NCBI GenBank assembly: GCA_013215105.1
Contig: JABSPL010000062.1
Span: 1-49,589 of the forward strand
DNA length: 49,589 bases
Direction: 5' to 3'
Source: Flavobacteriaceae bacterium
GTDB lineage: Bacteria; Bacteroidota; Bacteroidia; Flavobacteriales; Flavobacteriaceae
Of the stretch, positions 1 to 9,065 are shown one piece after another. Every line of letters starts with the position of its first letter. Position 1 is the first letter of the stretch. Below the pieces are notes generated by a model. That model was not told where the DNA came from. It worked only from the letters and a program-made list of their open reading frames with translations, and searched no databases. Both the position numbers and the translations under genes were made by a program.

Positions 1-225
1 AGTTTTATAAGAGTATTCTCGTTTGGAATCAACTTCTACTTTCAATGCAAAAGAATCAGTTTCTGTAGGATTACTAACCCCTATAGAACCGTATATAGGA
101 GATTTGACAGCTTCTATATAAACATCGGTGTATTTTATACTTATATCTTCTTCGTCATTATAACTACATGAAAAAACTATTTTAATTAGATAAATAGCTA
201 AAAGAGACTTAAAAACTTTATTCAT
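1..225 (-). CDS. Partial lipoprotein, N-terminal 75 residues
   Basis: The reading frame opens with ATG at 225 and is still open at the left edge, so only the N-terminus is present. It starts with a basic-hydrophobic signal (MNKVFKSLLAIYLIKIVFSC) with a lipobox-like end at Cys20, followed by acidic residues (SYNDEED). This is the pattern of Bacteroidota lipoproteins sent to the outer membrane or cell surface. The remaining 55 residues give no recognisable domain. The ORF is short and incomplete, and the call rests on the signal peptide and on the absence of stops. Function unknown. Confidence 0.6.
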   Translation of the reverse strand, partial: MNKVFKSLLAIYLIKIVFSCSYNDEEDISIKYTDVYIEAVKSPIYGSIGVSNPTETDSFALKVEVDSKREYSYKT

Positions 226-267
226 AACGCAATGTTTTATAAATTACCAATGCGAATATACAAAAAA

Positions 268-300
268 AACCTAACTAATTAGCATTTAATTAGTTAGGTT
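268..300 (-). terminator. Intrinsic terminator downstream of the ferredoxin gene
   Basis: A perfect 14-bp inverted repeat (268-281 and 287-300, 5-nt loop) is followed on the minus strand by a run of eight T. It lies 19 nt past the ferredoxin stop codon. Confidence 0.8.
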
Positions 301-318
301 TGTATGTGTATTTATAAA

Positions 319-728
<410 letters not shown>

Positions 729-1799
729 ATGAACTTAGAAAACAGAAAAAAAGCATTTATAGATTTAGGATTATTTCTTAAGCAATTTTCAGAGAACGAA
801 TTTGTAAAAAACAATGACATTGCTCATAATGATATTTTTTATGATGCTTTTTCTATGCAAATAAAAAGAAGCAAAGAACATAACTCTTGGTTTACTAAAG
901 AAAACGTATGTTTCTCTTTACTAAGCTGGTCCAAATGCTTAACTAAAGAAAATTTAGATCTATGGTTAGACCAATACTATATCTCAGAAAACAAAAACCC
1001 TAAAACCGTAGCTGTCATAATGGCTGGAAATATTCCCTTGGTAGGTTTTCACGACTTTCTGAGCGTACTAATGAGCGGTAACCATATAATAGCAAAACTT
1101 TCGAGTAGCGATAAGTATTTCCTACCTCTTATAGCTAAGTATTTAGAATATTTAGACCCTTATTTCAAAAAAGCTATCTCTTTCAGTGAAAGACTAGAGA
1201 GCTTTGACGCTGTAATAGCTACTGGTAGCGGTAATACCTCTAGGTATTTCGATTATTATTTCAAAGACAAACCTAGTGTCATAAGAAGAAACAGAAACGC
1301 TGTAGCCGTACTTTCGGGTAAAGAAACTCCTGAGCAACTAGAAGCCATGGCAGACGATATATTCAAATATTTTGGTTTAGGGTGCCGAAGTATTTCTAAA
1401 ATATTTTTACCTAAAGGTTACGATTTAGATCTTTTGTTCAAAGCTATTTACAAATACAACTATTTGTTAGACTATGATAAATACCGAAACAATTACGATT
1501 ATAACAAAGCAGTTTATCTGATGAGCCTTTTTGATATAAGAGAAAATGGTTTTTTTATGCTAAAAGAAGACAAATCGTACAGTTCGCCTATAGCTAGTTT
1601 GTTTTACGAATACTACGATGATATTGAAGTATTGGAACAACAATTAACCGACGACAAAGACAAAATACAATGTATCACCTCTGAAATGAATATAGTCGGA
1701 GCTATTGGCTTAGGGGATACTCAAAAACCTAGTTTGAGCGAATATGCCGATGGAGTCGACACTATGGACTTTTTGTTGAGCCTAAACATTACAGACTAA
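729..1799 (+). CDS. Acyl-CoA reductase (LuxC family)
   Basis: Protein of 356 residues resembling the LuxC-type acyl-CoA reductases found beside ferredoxin genes in many Flavobacteriia. The family reduces acyl-CoA to aldehyde with NAD(P)H through a cysteine thioester. Visible landmarks are VAVIMAGNIPLVGFHD (about residues 94-109), the nucleotide-binding segment ATGSGNTSRYFDYYF (164-178), RRNRNAVAVLSG (186-197) and the probable catalytic Cys219 in GLGCRSISK. No signal peptide or membrane segment is seen, so it should be cytoplasmic. It is shorter than LuxC of luminous bacteria and there is no lux neighbour, so a light-emitting role is not suggested. Its natural substrate is unknown. A strong hairpin follows at once. 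Confidence 0.85.
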   Translation: MNLENRKKAFIDLGLFLKQFSENEFVKNNDIAHNDIFYDAFSMQIKRSKEHNSWFTKENVCFSLLSWSKCLTKENLDLWLDQYYISENKNPKTVAVIMAGNIPLVGFHDFLSVLMSGNHIIAKLSSSDKYFLPLIAKYLEYLDPYFKKAISFSERLESFDAVIATGSGNTSRYFDYYFKDKPSVIRRNRNAVAVLSGKETPEQLEAMADDIFKYFGLGCRSISKIFLPKGYDLDLLFKAIYKYNYLLDYDKYRNNYDYNKAVYLMSLFDIRENGFFMLKEDKSYSSPIASLFYEYYDDIEVLEQQLTDDKDKIQCITSEMNIVGAIGLGDTQKPSLSEYADGVDTMDFLLSLNITD

Positions 1800-1809
1800 A
1801 AAAACTAAA

Positions 1810-1843
1810 ATTGCATTAGTAAATATCCATTTACTAATGCAAT
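1810..1843. terminator. Bidirectional intrinsic terminator
   Basis: A perfect 15-bp stem (1810-1824 and 1829-1843) with a 4-nt loop has T-rich sequence on the plus side and A-rich sequence on the other. It separates the convergent acyl-CoA reductase and serine hydrolase genes. Confidence 0.8.
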
Positions 1844-1851
1844 TTTTAATC

Positions 1852-3201
1852 TTACTTTTCTATACAGTCTAGTATATCTTTGACGAAAGTATTAAAATCG
1901 AATAATTCTTCATCTTTAGTAAAAGCAGTCCTTACTATCACTATATCTCTCGAAGGTATTATAACTATTCTCTGACCTTGATAACCACTAGCATAATAGG
2001 TGTCTTTAGGTATATCTGGATACAAACCTTCCTTGTTCAGCCAAAACTGACCTCCATACTCTCCGTTAGAGGTGTCGGTAGGAGTAGTCAAGTAATCTAT
2101 CCACGATTCTTCTACTATTTGTTCTCCGTTCCAGTTTCCTTTATTAAGGTGCAGTATCCCAAACTTAGCCCAGTCTCTGGTAGTAGCCCAAGCATAAGAC
2201 GACATCACATAACTACCATTCATATCGGCTTCTAGTATCATCGAATTCATACCTATTTTATCTATCAATTTGGAATAGGGATAATCTAAATAATCTTGAT
2301 AGTACTCCATTCTTTCCCTCATTATTTTATTTAGAAGATTGGTAGTCCCCGAAGAATAGTTCCAAAATGTATTTGGCTCGTGTTTCAATATTTTATTCAT
2401 CTGAAAAGACCCCATATCTTCTTCAAAAAACAACATTTTGGTTACATCAGATATAGTATTATAGTCTTCGTTCCACTCCAATCCACTATTCATTTGCAGA
2501 AGGTTATTGATAGAAATAGCCGATCTACCATCATTCTCCCATTCTTTAAAAAGGTTAGTCTCGTTGATATCAATCAAACCTTCTTTGCTCATAACTCCAT
2601 ATACAGTTGACAGTAAACTTTTAGCAATAGACCAGCCTAGTGTTTTACTATTTTCATCATATCCTTTTGCATATTTTTCGGATATTATATTGTTTTTATA
2701 ATAAACCAAAACAGTTCTTGTTTGGTTTTGAGCAGTATAATCATTCAAAAAACCGTCTGTCACCTTATTTAGTTTAGTGTAATTTATTTCCGAATACAAA
2801 GTATCTTTACACGGCAAAACACCATAAGGATAAGGTAACATTTTGGTTTTATTATCTCTTTTAGGAGTTTTCCTTTTTACTTTTATATCGAAATTATCAT
2901 TAATAAGTACCGAACCTAATCCCTCCCTAAACAGAGCTTTTCTTGGCTTTAAACCATACAAAGAGGATGTTGTTATTTTAGCTTCATCATCTAATTTAGT
3001 TTTAGATAGTCTTATAGGAGAAAAGTTATTTTCATTTAAACTAACACTATCAAGTAGCCTGTTTGCTATATAAATAGAAGAGTTTGCATTTTTGGAAGCA
3101 TATCCAGTTAATAAATTAAGTTTAGGGATGCTCTTATATATCAACACAACAGCTATAATTATAACTATAATTACAATTATTAATAATATAATTTTTCTCA
3201 T
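1852..3201 (-). CDS. Membrane-anchored serine hydrolase, beta-lactamase class C fold
   Basis: Protein of 449 residues with an N-terminal hydrophobic anchor (about 4-22, almost all Ile, Leu and Val). A roughly 130-residue linker precedes a class C beta-lactamase/penicillin-binding-like domain. The SxxK nucleophile motif is S191-I-A-K194, the tyrosine motif is Y282-S-S, and GYQGQ (406-410) sits where the third active-site element is expected. Such proteins include peptidases, esterases and rarely true beta-lactamases; the sequence does not say which. The transmembrane helix places the domain on the periplasmic face of the inner membrane. It stands alone between the acyl-CoA reductase and the acyltransferase gene. 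Confidence 0.85.
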   Translation of the reverse strand: MRKIILLIIVIIVIIIAVVLIYKSIPKLNLLTGYASKNANSSIYIANRLLDSVSLNENNFSPIRLSKTKLDDEAKITTSSLYGLKPRKALFREGLGSVLINDNFDIKVKRKTPKRDNKTKMLPYPYGVLPCKDTLYSEINYTKLNKVTDGFLNDYTAQNQTRTVLVYYKNNIISEKYAKGYDENSKTLGWSIAKSLLSTVYGVMSKEGLIDINETNLFKEWENDGRSAISINNLLQMNSGLEWNEDYNTISDVTKMLFFEEDMGSFQMNKILKHEPNTFWNYSSGTTNLLNKIMRERMEYYQDYLDYPYSKLIDKIGMNSMILEADMNGSYVMSSYAWATTRDWAKFGILHLNKGNWNGEQIVEESWIDYLTTPTDTSNGEYGGQFWLNKEGLYPDIPKDTYYASGYQGQRIVIIPSRDIVIVRTAFTKDEELFDFNTFVKDILDCIEK

Positions 3202-3468
3202 ATTTACATTGTTTTTATTTTAAATTATTCAATCAAATACACAAAAATAACTAGTTTAATATAAAATTCTACTATAAAAACAAAAAAAAACATAAGTAAA
3301 CCTCTTAATTTTAGAAATCTTCCTAAATTAAAGGAACTTAACTCCTCCTGTTTCGAACTTTTTATTAATAAGAGTCTTCCTATATTTTAAACATTAAAAA
3401 AACAGCACGAAACCTTAAATAAACTCTTGGTTTAATATTGCCCTTTCTATTAATATTAAAGCATATTA

Positions 3469-4338
3469 CTATTTAACCCTGTGTTTCCACCTCCTATGAG
3501 TCCAGAAATAATATTGAGGATCTTCTTTTATTTGCTGTTCTAACTTACGTAAAAACAAATCGGTCAACTCGTACTGAGTAGTTTTTTTAGGGCTTTCAGA
3601 AAGCACTTCGGGAGTAATTTCGTAATATCCTCTTTTTACTTTTTTGCTTTTCAGAAATATCACAGCACAATCGTGCTGCTTGGCTAATAATTCGGTACCA
3701 ACATGAGTAGGTACTTTTATACCCATAAACTCAGTCCAGTATTTGGCTTTTCTCTTTGTGGGAGACTGATCAGAGGCTAAACCATATACACTAGGAGTTT
3801 TAGACTTTTTGTTTTCTTCTATTTCAGGATATATGTCTTTAGGTATTACAAGCTTTACTCCGAACCTACCTCTCGATTTGGCTATAGCTTTGTTGAAATA
3901 TTTATTAGTCAAAGGCATATATACAGCTACACATTTATATTCTGGTAAATTTGGAGGTATAGAAGTCATCCACTCCCAATTAGCGTAATGCCCGCAAGTT
4001 ATTATTATATCTTTAGGGTAAATATTATTAAATACATCTATATCTTTAAAAATATACCTCTTGTTTAGAGCCCTTTCACTTATAGTAAGGAACTTTAACG
4101 ATTCTATAAATAAATCACAGAAATGACGGTAAAAATCTTTCGCTATTTTTTCTCTTTCAGCATCTGTCTTTTCGGGGAAAGCTAGTTTTAGGTTATCTAA
4201 AACCACCTTTTTACGGTATTTTATTAGTCTATAGACTAGTATATATACCAAGTCAGAAATGAAGTACAAAACTCTGAAAGGCAATATTGATAAGACCAAA
4301 AACAGAGGAAAAAATATTATATATGTTATTAATTTCAT
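3469..4338 (-). CDS. LpxL/HtrB-type lipid acyltransferase
   Basis: Protein of 289 residues of the lysophospholipid/lipid A acyltransferase family. An N-terminal hydrophobic segment (about 5-35) anchors it in the inner membrane. The catalytic HX4E motif is H117-Y-A-N-W-E122 in CGHYANWEWM, and the downstream block SDQSPTKRKAKYW is typical of the family. By family it adds a secondary acyl chain to lipid A or a related aminolipid on the cytoplasmic face. The chain length and exact acceptor cannot be read from sequence. A weak -7-like box lies about 20 nt upstream of the start. Confidence 0.88.
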   Translation of the reverse strand: MKLITYIIFFPLFLVLSILPFRVLYFISDLVYILVYRLIKYRKKVVLDNLKLAFPEKTDAEREKIAKDFYRHFCDLFIESLKFLTISERALNKRYIFKDIDVFNNIYPKDIIITCGHYANWEWMTSIPPNLPEYKCVAVYMPLTNKYFNKAIAKSRGRFGVKLVIPKDIYPEIEENKKSKTPSVYGLASDQSPTKRKAKYWTEFMGIKVPTHVGTELLAKQHDCAVIFLKSKKVKRGYYEITPEVLSESPKKTTQYELTDLFLRKLEQQIKEDPQYYFWTHRRWKHRVK

Positions 4339-4521
4339 TAATTTTGTTTTGTTTCTGCAAATATCATATTTATTTGGTTTTTACCTATTATAAATATTGT
4401 TTTTTTGATAGACTAAAAATAGTTTTGTTTTTTGAATCCTAAATATAGGTATAACTATATTTATATTGGTTTCTTAATATTATATTTACATTGAAACATT
4501 AAAGCTTAACTAAAATAATTA

Positions 4522-4529
4522 TATTTTTG
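4522..4529 (+). promoter_or_regulatory. Possible -7 promoter box immediately upstream of guaA
   Basis: TATTTTTG matches TAnnTTTG perfectly and ends 3 nt before the guaA ATG at 4533. If it is used, the transcript would be leaderless or nearly so. No -33 TTG is found at 17-23 nt, so this could be chance in AT-rich DNA. Confidence 0.3.
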
Positions 4530-4532
4530 CAC

Positions 4533-6062
4533 ATGGAAGAAAAGATATTGATTATAGATTTCGGTTCTCAGTTTACTCAACTGATAGCCAGAAGAGTTAG
4601 AGAATTAAACATATTTTGCGAAATAAAACCATACAATGGTTCTAAGATGGACTTTACGTCTTACAAAGCGATTATACTTTCGGGTAGCCCTAGCTCAGTA
4701 AGGTCAAGCGACAGCCCCAAAATAGACTTATCGGAGGTAAAAGGCAAAATACCTCTATTAGGAGTTTGTTTCGGAGCTCAATATTTAGCACATTTTTTTG
4801 GAGGAAAAGTAAGCGAATCATCGACCAGAGAATATGGAAGAGCTAATTTGTCATTCGTAAAAGACTCGGTTTTGTTCCAAGGAATAAAAAAAGAAAGCCA
4901 AGTATGGATGAGCCATAGCGATACTATATCGGCATTACCAACAGGAGGAGAGCTACTTGCTAGTACTCACGATGTAGAAAATGCAGCTTATAGAGTATCC
5001 GGAGAAGACACTTATGCTATACAATTTCATCCTGAGGTTTATCATTCACTTGACGGAGCCAAATTATTAGAAAACTTCTTAGTCAAAATAGCTAAACTAG
5101 CTCAAGACTGGACTCCTGACAATTTTGTGGAAAATACTGTAGAAGGCCTTAAAACCAAAATAGGAACAGACAAAGTAATATTAGGGTTATCGGGAGGAGT
5201 TGACTCTACCGTAGCTGCCGTGTTGCTCGACAAAGCTATAGGTACTAACTTGCATTGTATATTTGTAAATAACGGACTGTTACGTAAAGACGAATTCCAG
5301 AACGTACTAGACCAGTATAAGCACATGGGGCTTAACGTAAAAGGCGTAGATGCTTCCAAATTGTTTTTAGATGCTTTGGCAGGAATACAAGACCCTGAGA
5401 AAAAGAGAAAAGCTATAGGTAAACTTTTTATAGATGTATTTGACCAAGAATCAAAGCTGATAGAAGATGCCAAATGGCTAGCACAAGGTACTATTTACCC
5501 TGATGTAATAGAATCAATATCGCATAACGGAGCAGACTCTGCAACCATAAAATCGCACCATAATGTAGGGGGATTACCTGACTATATGAAGCTAAAAATA
5601 GTAGAACCTCTAAGGATGATATTCAAGGACGAGGTAAGACGTGTAGGTGCTTCTTTGGGAATAAAGAAAGAATTATTAGGCAGACACCCCTTTCCTGGAC
5701 CTGGTTTAGCTATCAGAATACTCGGAGATATTACTCCCGAAAAGGTAAGTATTTTGCAAGAAGTTGACCATATTTTTATACAAGGGCTTAGGGATTACGG
5801 CCTATATGACGATGTATGGCAAGCAGGAGCTATGTTGTTGCCCGTTAATTCGGTAGGTGTTATGGGCGATGAAAGAACTTACGAGAAAGTAGTTGCTCTT
5901 AGGGCAGTTTCTTCTGTCGATGGTATGACGGCTGACTGGGTTGACTTACCTTACAAATTTCTTCAAAAAGTATCTAACGATATAATAAATAAGGTAAAAG
6001 GAGTTAACAGAGTTGTTTATGATATAAGTTCGAAACCACCTGCCACTATAGAATGGGAATAA
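4533..6062 (+). CDS. guaA: GMP synthase (glutamine-hydrolysing)
   Basis: Makes GMP from XMP, ATP and glutamine, the last step of guanine nucleotide synthesis, in the cytosol. The protein has 509 residues. The N-terminal class I glutamine amidotransferase has nucleophile Cys79 in [10 protein letters not shown] with His166 and Glu168 in QFHPEV. The ATP-pyrophosphatase P-loop is SGGVDS (220-225). The C-terminal dimerisation domain ends in the conserved [10 protein letters not shown]. The ATG at 4533 gives the canonical [13 protein letters not shown] start; an in-frame TTG two codons earlier is not needed. Full length, with no anomalies. Confidence 0.98.
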   Translation: MEEKILIIDFGSQFTQLIARRVRELNIFCEIKPYNGSKMDFTSYKAIILSGSPSSVRSSDSPKIDLSEVKGKIPLLGVCFGAQYLAHFFGGKVSESSTREYGRANLSFVKDSVLFQGIKKESQVWMSHSDTISALPTGGELLASTHDVENAAYRVSGEDTYAIQFHPEVYHSLDGAKLLENFLVKIAKLAQDWTPDNFVENTVEGLKTKIGTDKVILGLSGGVDSTVAAVLLDKAIGTNLHCIFVNNGLLRKDEFQNVLDQYKHMGLNVKGVDASKLFLDALAGIQDPEKKRKAIGKLFIDVFDQESKLIEDAKWLAQGTIYPDVIESISHNGADSATIKSHHNVGGLPDYMKLKIVEPLRMIFKDEVRRVGASLGIKKELLGRHPFPGPGLAIRILGDITPEKVSILQEVDHIFIQGLRDYGLYDDVWQAGAMLLPVNSVGVMGDERTYEKVVALRAVSSVDGMTADWVDLPYKFLQKVSNDIINKVKGVNRVVYDISSKPPATIEWE

Positions 6063-6241
6063 TCAGTGGAATATTTTTGGCCTATATAATATTATTGTTT
6101 TATGGCATTTATAGTATTTTAAAGATTAACACATAACAACCTTACTTCGTACTACACAAGCGATTACACTGTTTTGTGTTCTTTTTATTGATATTCGATA
6201 ACAATAATCAAAAAAGATTGATATAAAAATTGTATTTTTAT

Positions 6242-6272
6242 AAAAGGTTGTAATATTGCATTACAACCTTTT
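6242..6272 (+). terminator. Terminator-like hairpin between guaA and the LysM gene
   Basis: A perfect 13-bp stem (6242-6254 and 6260-6272) with a 5-nt loop ends in TTTT. It sits 180 nt after guaA and 23 nt before the next start codon, so it may end guaA transcription or act as a leader hairpin for the downstream gene. Confidence 0.55.
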
Positions 6273-6295
6273 ATTTGTAATAACATATAATTAAT

Positions 6296-8044
6296 ATGAT
6301 AAAAAACTTATTGCTAACTACTTTACTTCTGTTTTTTGTGAGTATTTCTTACTCTCAAATAGTTAATCCTCACCTTTCTTATACTTTGAAAGAAGGAGAA
6401 ACCATGAAAACTATTTCCAAAAAAATAGGTGTAAAAAAGAAATATCTGAAAAGTATTAATTCTACTCTAGGTAATAAACCTGGTAAAAACACGGTTATAA
6501 ACATACCTATAGATGCGCCTGAACTACGTAGTTTATACCCTTCGCATACAGTAGACGTTAAGCAAGGTTTGTATTCTATAGCCCGAAAATATGGTCTGAC
6601 CGTAGAAGAATTGAAGTTTGCTAACTCACTTTCTTCTGACGATATAGATATAGGTTTAGAATTAATTATTCCTGAACCCAAAAGACTAAAAGGAAAGGAG
6701 ATAGAACTTCCTTTGGAAGAGTTAAAAAAAGAATATATAGTTCATATAGTCCAAAAAGGAGACACTATATATAATATAAGTAAACGCTACAATATAGACG
6801 AGCTTAAACTATATGAGATAAACCCTGAGTTGGATTTCGGTTTGAAATTGGGCATGTATCTTAAAATAAGAAAAACATCTGATTTGGGTTATTTCGAAAA
6901 CGATGATACTTTGTTTTTTGAAGACAATATAGACTTAGACAAGCCTTTGAATATAGCTTTATTACTACCTTTCAATTCTTATAAATACGATAGTTTGAGT
7001 CCTTATAGCATTTTCAGAAGGAAGAAAACACTGGTCGATATAGTATCTGATATGTATATGGGAATGAGTATAGCTTTAGATAAACTACAATCGCAAGGAG
7101 CCGACATAAGACTTTCGGTGTTTGACACTCAAAACAATATAGACACTATAAGAAGTATAATAAGAACTAATAGAGATGTAAAATACGATGCTATAATAGG
7201 GCCTCTGTTTCATAAAAACTCAAAAAAAACAAGTGAACTTATAAGTAAAACACCTATTATATTGCCTATGGACTATAAAGGTAAATCGGGATTATACGCA
7301 AGTAACCTTATAAAACTAGGAGCTGATAAAGATATATACGAAGACACAGCCGTCGATTATATGATACGAAACTATACTTATGAAACTATAATAATAGTCG
7401 GAGACGGAACTATAGAGTCCAAAATAATAATAGACAGAGTAAAAGCAAAACTAGACTTATCGGGTAAAGTATACGAATTAATAGTTTTTTATGACAGCCA
7501 AGAGGTAGATAGAGACTATTTTAGGGAATGTCTTTCGGTTATACGAGACAATTGGATAATAGCTGCTATAGGCGATAAACGTAAAAGCACTATGATATCG
7601 ACCTTAGTTAACAGCCTTACAGTTCAAGATGAAGTAAATATGAGGTTGTTTTCTTTCGAAAAAACAAGAGGTTTCGATATAATAGACAATGCCCGATTAG
7701 CAAAACTTAACTACACTTATATAAGTTCGGAAAGCCTAAATATAGACAACGAAAACATGTCTGAGTTTTACGATTTGTACAAAGAAAAATACAATAGTTT
7801 CCCCTCCTCTAGTTCTATATTGGGTTATGACACCTTTTTGGAAACTATAATGAGACTATACGGTGAAGGAGATTATTACGAAAACCTAAGCAAAGGAACA
7901 TCTACTAGGTTGGCTCATAAATACAGTTATAAACTGAGCAAAAACCAAGGGGTAATAAACCAAAATATATTTATGTTGCAGTATCAACCAGATATATCTG
8001 TCAAGAAAATACCATTATATAAAGAACTTGAAAATTTCCTTTAA
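6296..8044 (+). CDS. LysM and periplasmic-binding-protein (PBP1 type) domain protein
   Basis: Secreted protein of 582 residues with a signal peptide (1-20, ending SISYS). Three LysM-like segments follow at about 29-71, 82-126 and 147-191; YIVHIVQKGDTIYNISKRYN is the clearest. From about residue 216 (NIALLLPFNSYK) to the C-terminus there is a type 1 periplasmic-binding-protein fold, with YDAIIGPLFHKNSKK and the closing segment IFMLQY. LysM modules bind peptidoglycan, so the protein is probably periplasmic and wall-associated. The PBP1 part may sense a ligand, but the ligand is unknown. Bacteroidota commonly place this architecture next to guaA. Its stop codon abuts thyA, so both are probably cotranscribed. 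Confidence 0.85.
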   Translation: MIKNLLLTTLLLFFVSISYSQIVNPHLSYTLKEGETMKTISKKIGVKKKYLKSINSTLGNKPGKNTVINIPIDAPELRSLYPSHTVDVKQGLYSIARKYGLTVEELKFANSLSSDDIDIGLELIIPEPKRLKGKEIELPLEELKKEYIVHIVQKGDTIYNISKRYNIDELKLYEINPELDFGLKLGMYLKIRKTSDLGYFENDDTLFFEDNIDLDKPLNIALLLPFNSYKYDSLSPYSIFRRKKTLVDIVSDMYMGMSIALDKLQSQGADIRLSVFDTQNNIDTIRSIIRTNRDVKYDAIIGPLFHKNSKKTSELISKTPIILPMDYKGKSGLYASNLIKLGADKDIYEDTAVDYMIRNYTYETIIIVGDGTIESKIIIDRVKAKLDLSGKVYELIVFYDSQEVDRDYFRECLSVIRDNWIIAAIGDKRKSTMISTLVNSLTVQDEVNMRLFSFEKTRGFDIIDNARLAKLNYTYISSESLNIDNENMSEFYDLYKEKYNSFPSSSSILGYDTFLETIMRLYGEGDYYENLSKGTSTRLAHKYSYKLSKNQGVINQNIFMLQYQPDISVKKIPLYKELENFL

Positions 8045-8869
8045 ATGAAAACTTATTTCGATTTAGTAAAGCATGTATTAAGAGAAGGTACAGTCAAACA
8101 AGACCGTACTGGTACTGGTACTACTAGTGTTTTTGGTTATCAGATGAGGTTTGACCTATCCGAAGGTTTTCCTTTACTGACTACCAAAAAGATACATCTC
8201 AAATCGGTAATCCACGAGCTTTTATGGTTCTTAAAAGGAGATACTAATATAAAATACCTACAAGAAAATGGCGTTAAAATATGGAACGGATGGGCTGACA
8301 GCAACGGTGACCTAGGTCCGGTATATGGTCATCAATGGAGAAACTGGAACAGCGAAGGCATAGACCAAGTCGCTGACCTCATAGAAACCCTAAAGACCAA
8401 TCCAGATAGTCGTAGAATGATAATAACCGCTTGGAACCCTAGCGTATTACCCGATACTTCAGTGTCTTTTGAACAAAATGTAGCTAACAACAAAGCTGCT
8501 TTACCTCCTTGTCATTCACTATTTCAGTTTTATGTAAGCGAGGGAAAACTATCGTGTCAGCTATACCAAAGAAGTGCCGATGTGTTTTTGGGAGTACCTT
8601 TCAATATAGCTTCTTACGCTTTGTTTACGGCAATGATAGCACAAGTAGTAGGGCTAGAAGTCGGTAGTTTTGTGCATACTTTTGGTGATGCTCATATATA
8701 TAATAACCACAAAGAACAGATAGAAACACAATTAAGTAGAGAGTTTAGAGACTTACCTAAACTAAAACTTAACAAAAACATCAAAAACATATTCGATTTT
8801 ACTTATGAGGATATCAAATTCGAAAACTATAATCCTCATCCTGCAATAAAAGCTAAGGTTTCTATATAA
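8045..8869 (+). CDS. thyA: Thymidylate synthase
   Basis: Converts dUMP to dTMP with methylene-tetrahydrofolate. The protein has 274 residues. Visible landmarks are [12 protein letters not shown] (121-132), catalytic Cys156 in [27 protein letters not shown] (175-192) and DAHIYNNH (215-222). It is about ten residues longer than the E. coli enzyme because of a short insertion around 138-150 before the active site. The ATG directly follows the TAA of the LysM gene with no gap, indicating translational coupling. No dihydrofolate reductase gene follows. Confidence 0.98.
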   Translation: MKTYFDLVKHVLREGTVKQDRTGTGTTSVFGYQMRFDLSEGFPLLTTKKIHLKSVIHELLWFLKGDTNIKYLQENGVKIWNGWADSNGDLGPVYGHQWRNWNSEGIDQVADLIETLKTNPDSRRMIITAWNPSVLPDTSVSFEQNVANNKAALPPCHSLFQFYVSEGKLSCQLYQRSADVFLGVPFNIASYALFTAMIAQVVGLEVGSFVHTFGDAHIYNNHKEQIETQLSREFRDLPKLKLNKNIKNIFDFTYEDIKFENYNPHPAIKAKVSI

Positions 8870-9010
8870 AAGTTTACTTTTTTAGGTTAAAATAACATAA
8901 AACTTATATTTAGAACCTATTTAAATTAACTCAATACACAGTATATTTGTTTGATTACCTATATATTAGATAAAACCACGTTATAGTTATCTCAAAAAAA
9001 CATTTAATTA

Positions 9011-9041
9011 TTTGTTAATAATAATAAAATGTCTAATTTAG
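9011..9041 (+). promoter_or_regulatory. Candidate promoter of the first TonB-dependent receptor gene
   Basis: TTTG (9011-9014), a 19-nt spacer and TAATTTAG (9034-9041) match the Bacteroidota -33/-7 pattern with one mismatch. The start codon is 24 nt downstream. Confidence 0.5.
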
Positions 9042-9065
9042 TGCAAAACATAACAAATTTAATAT

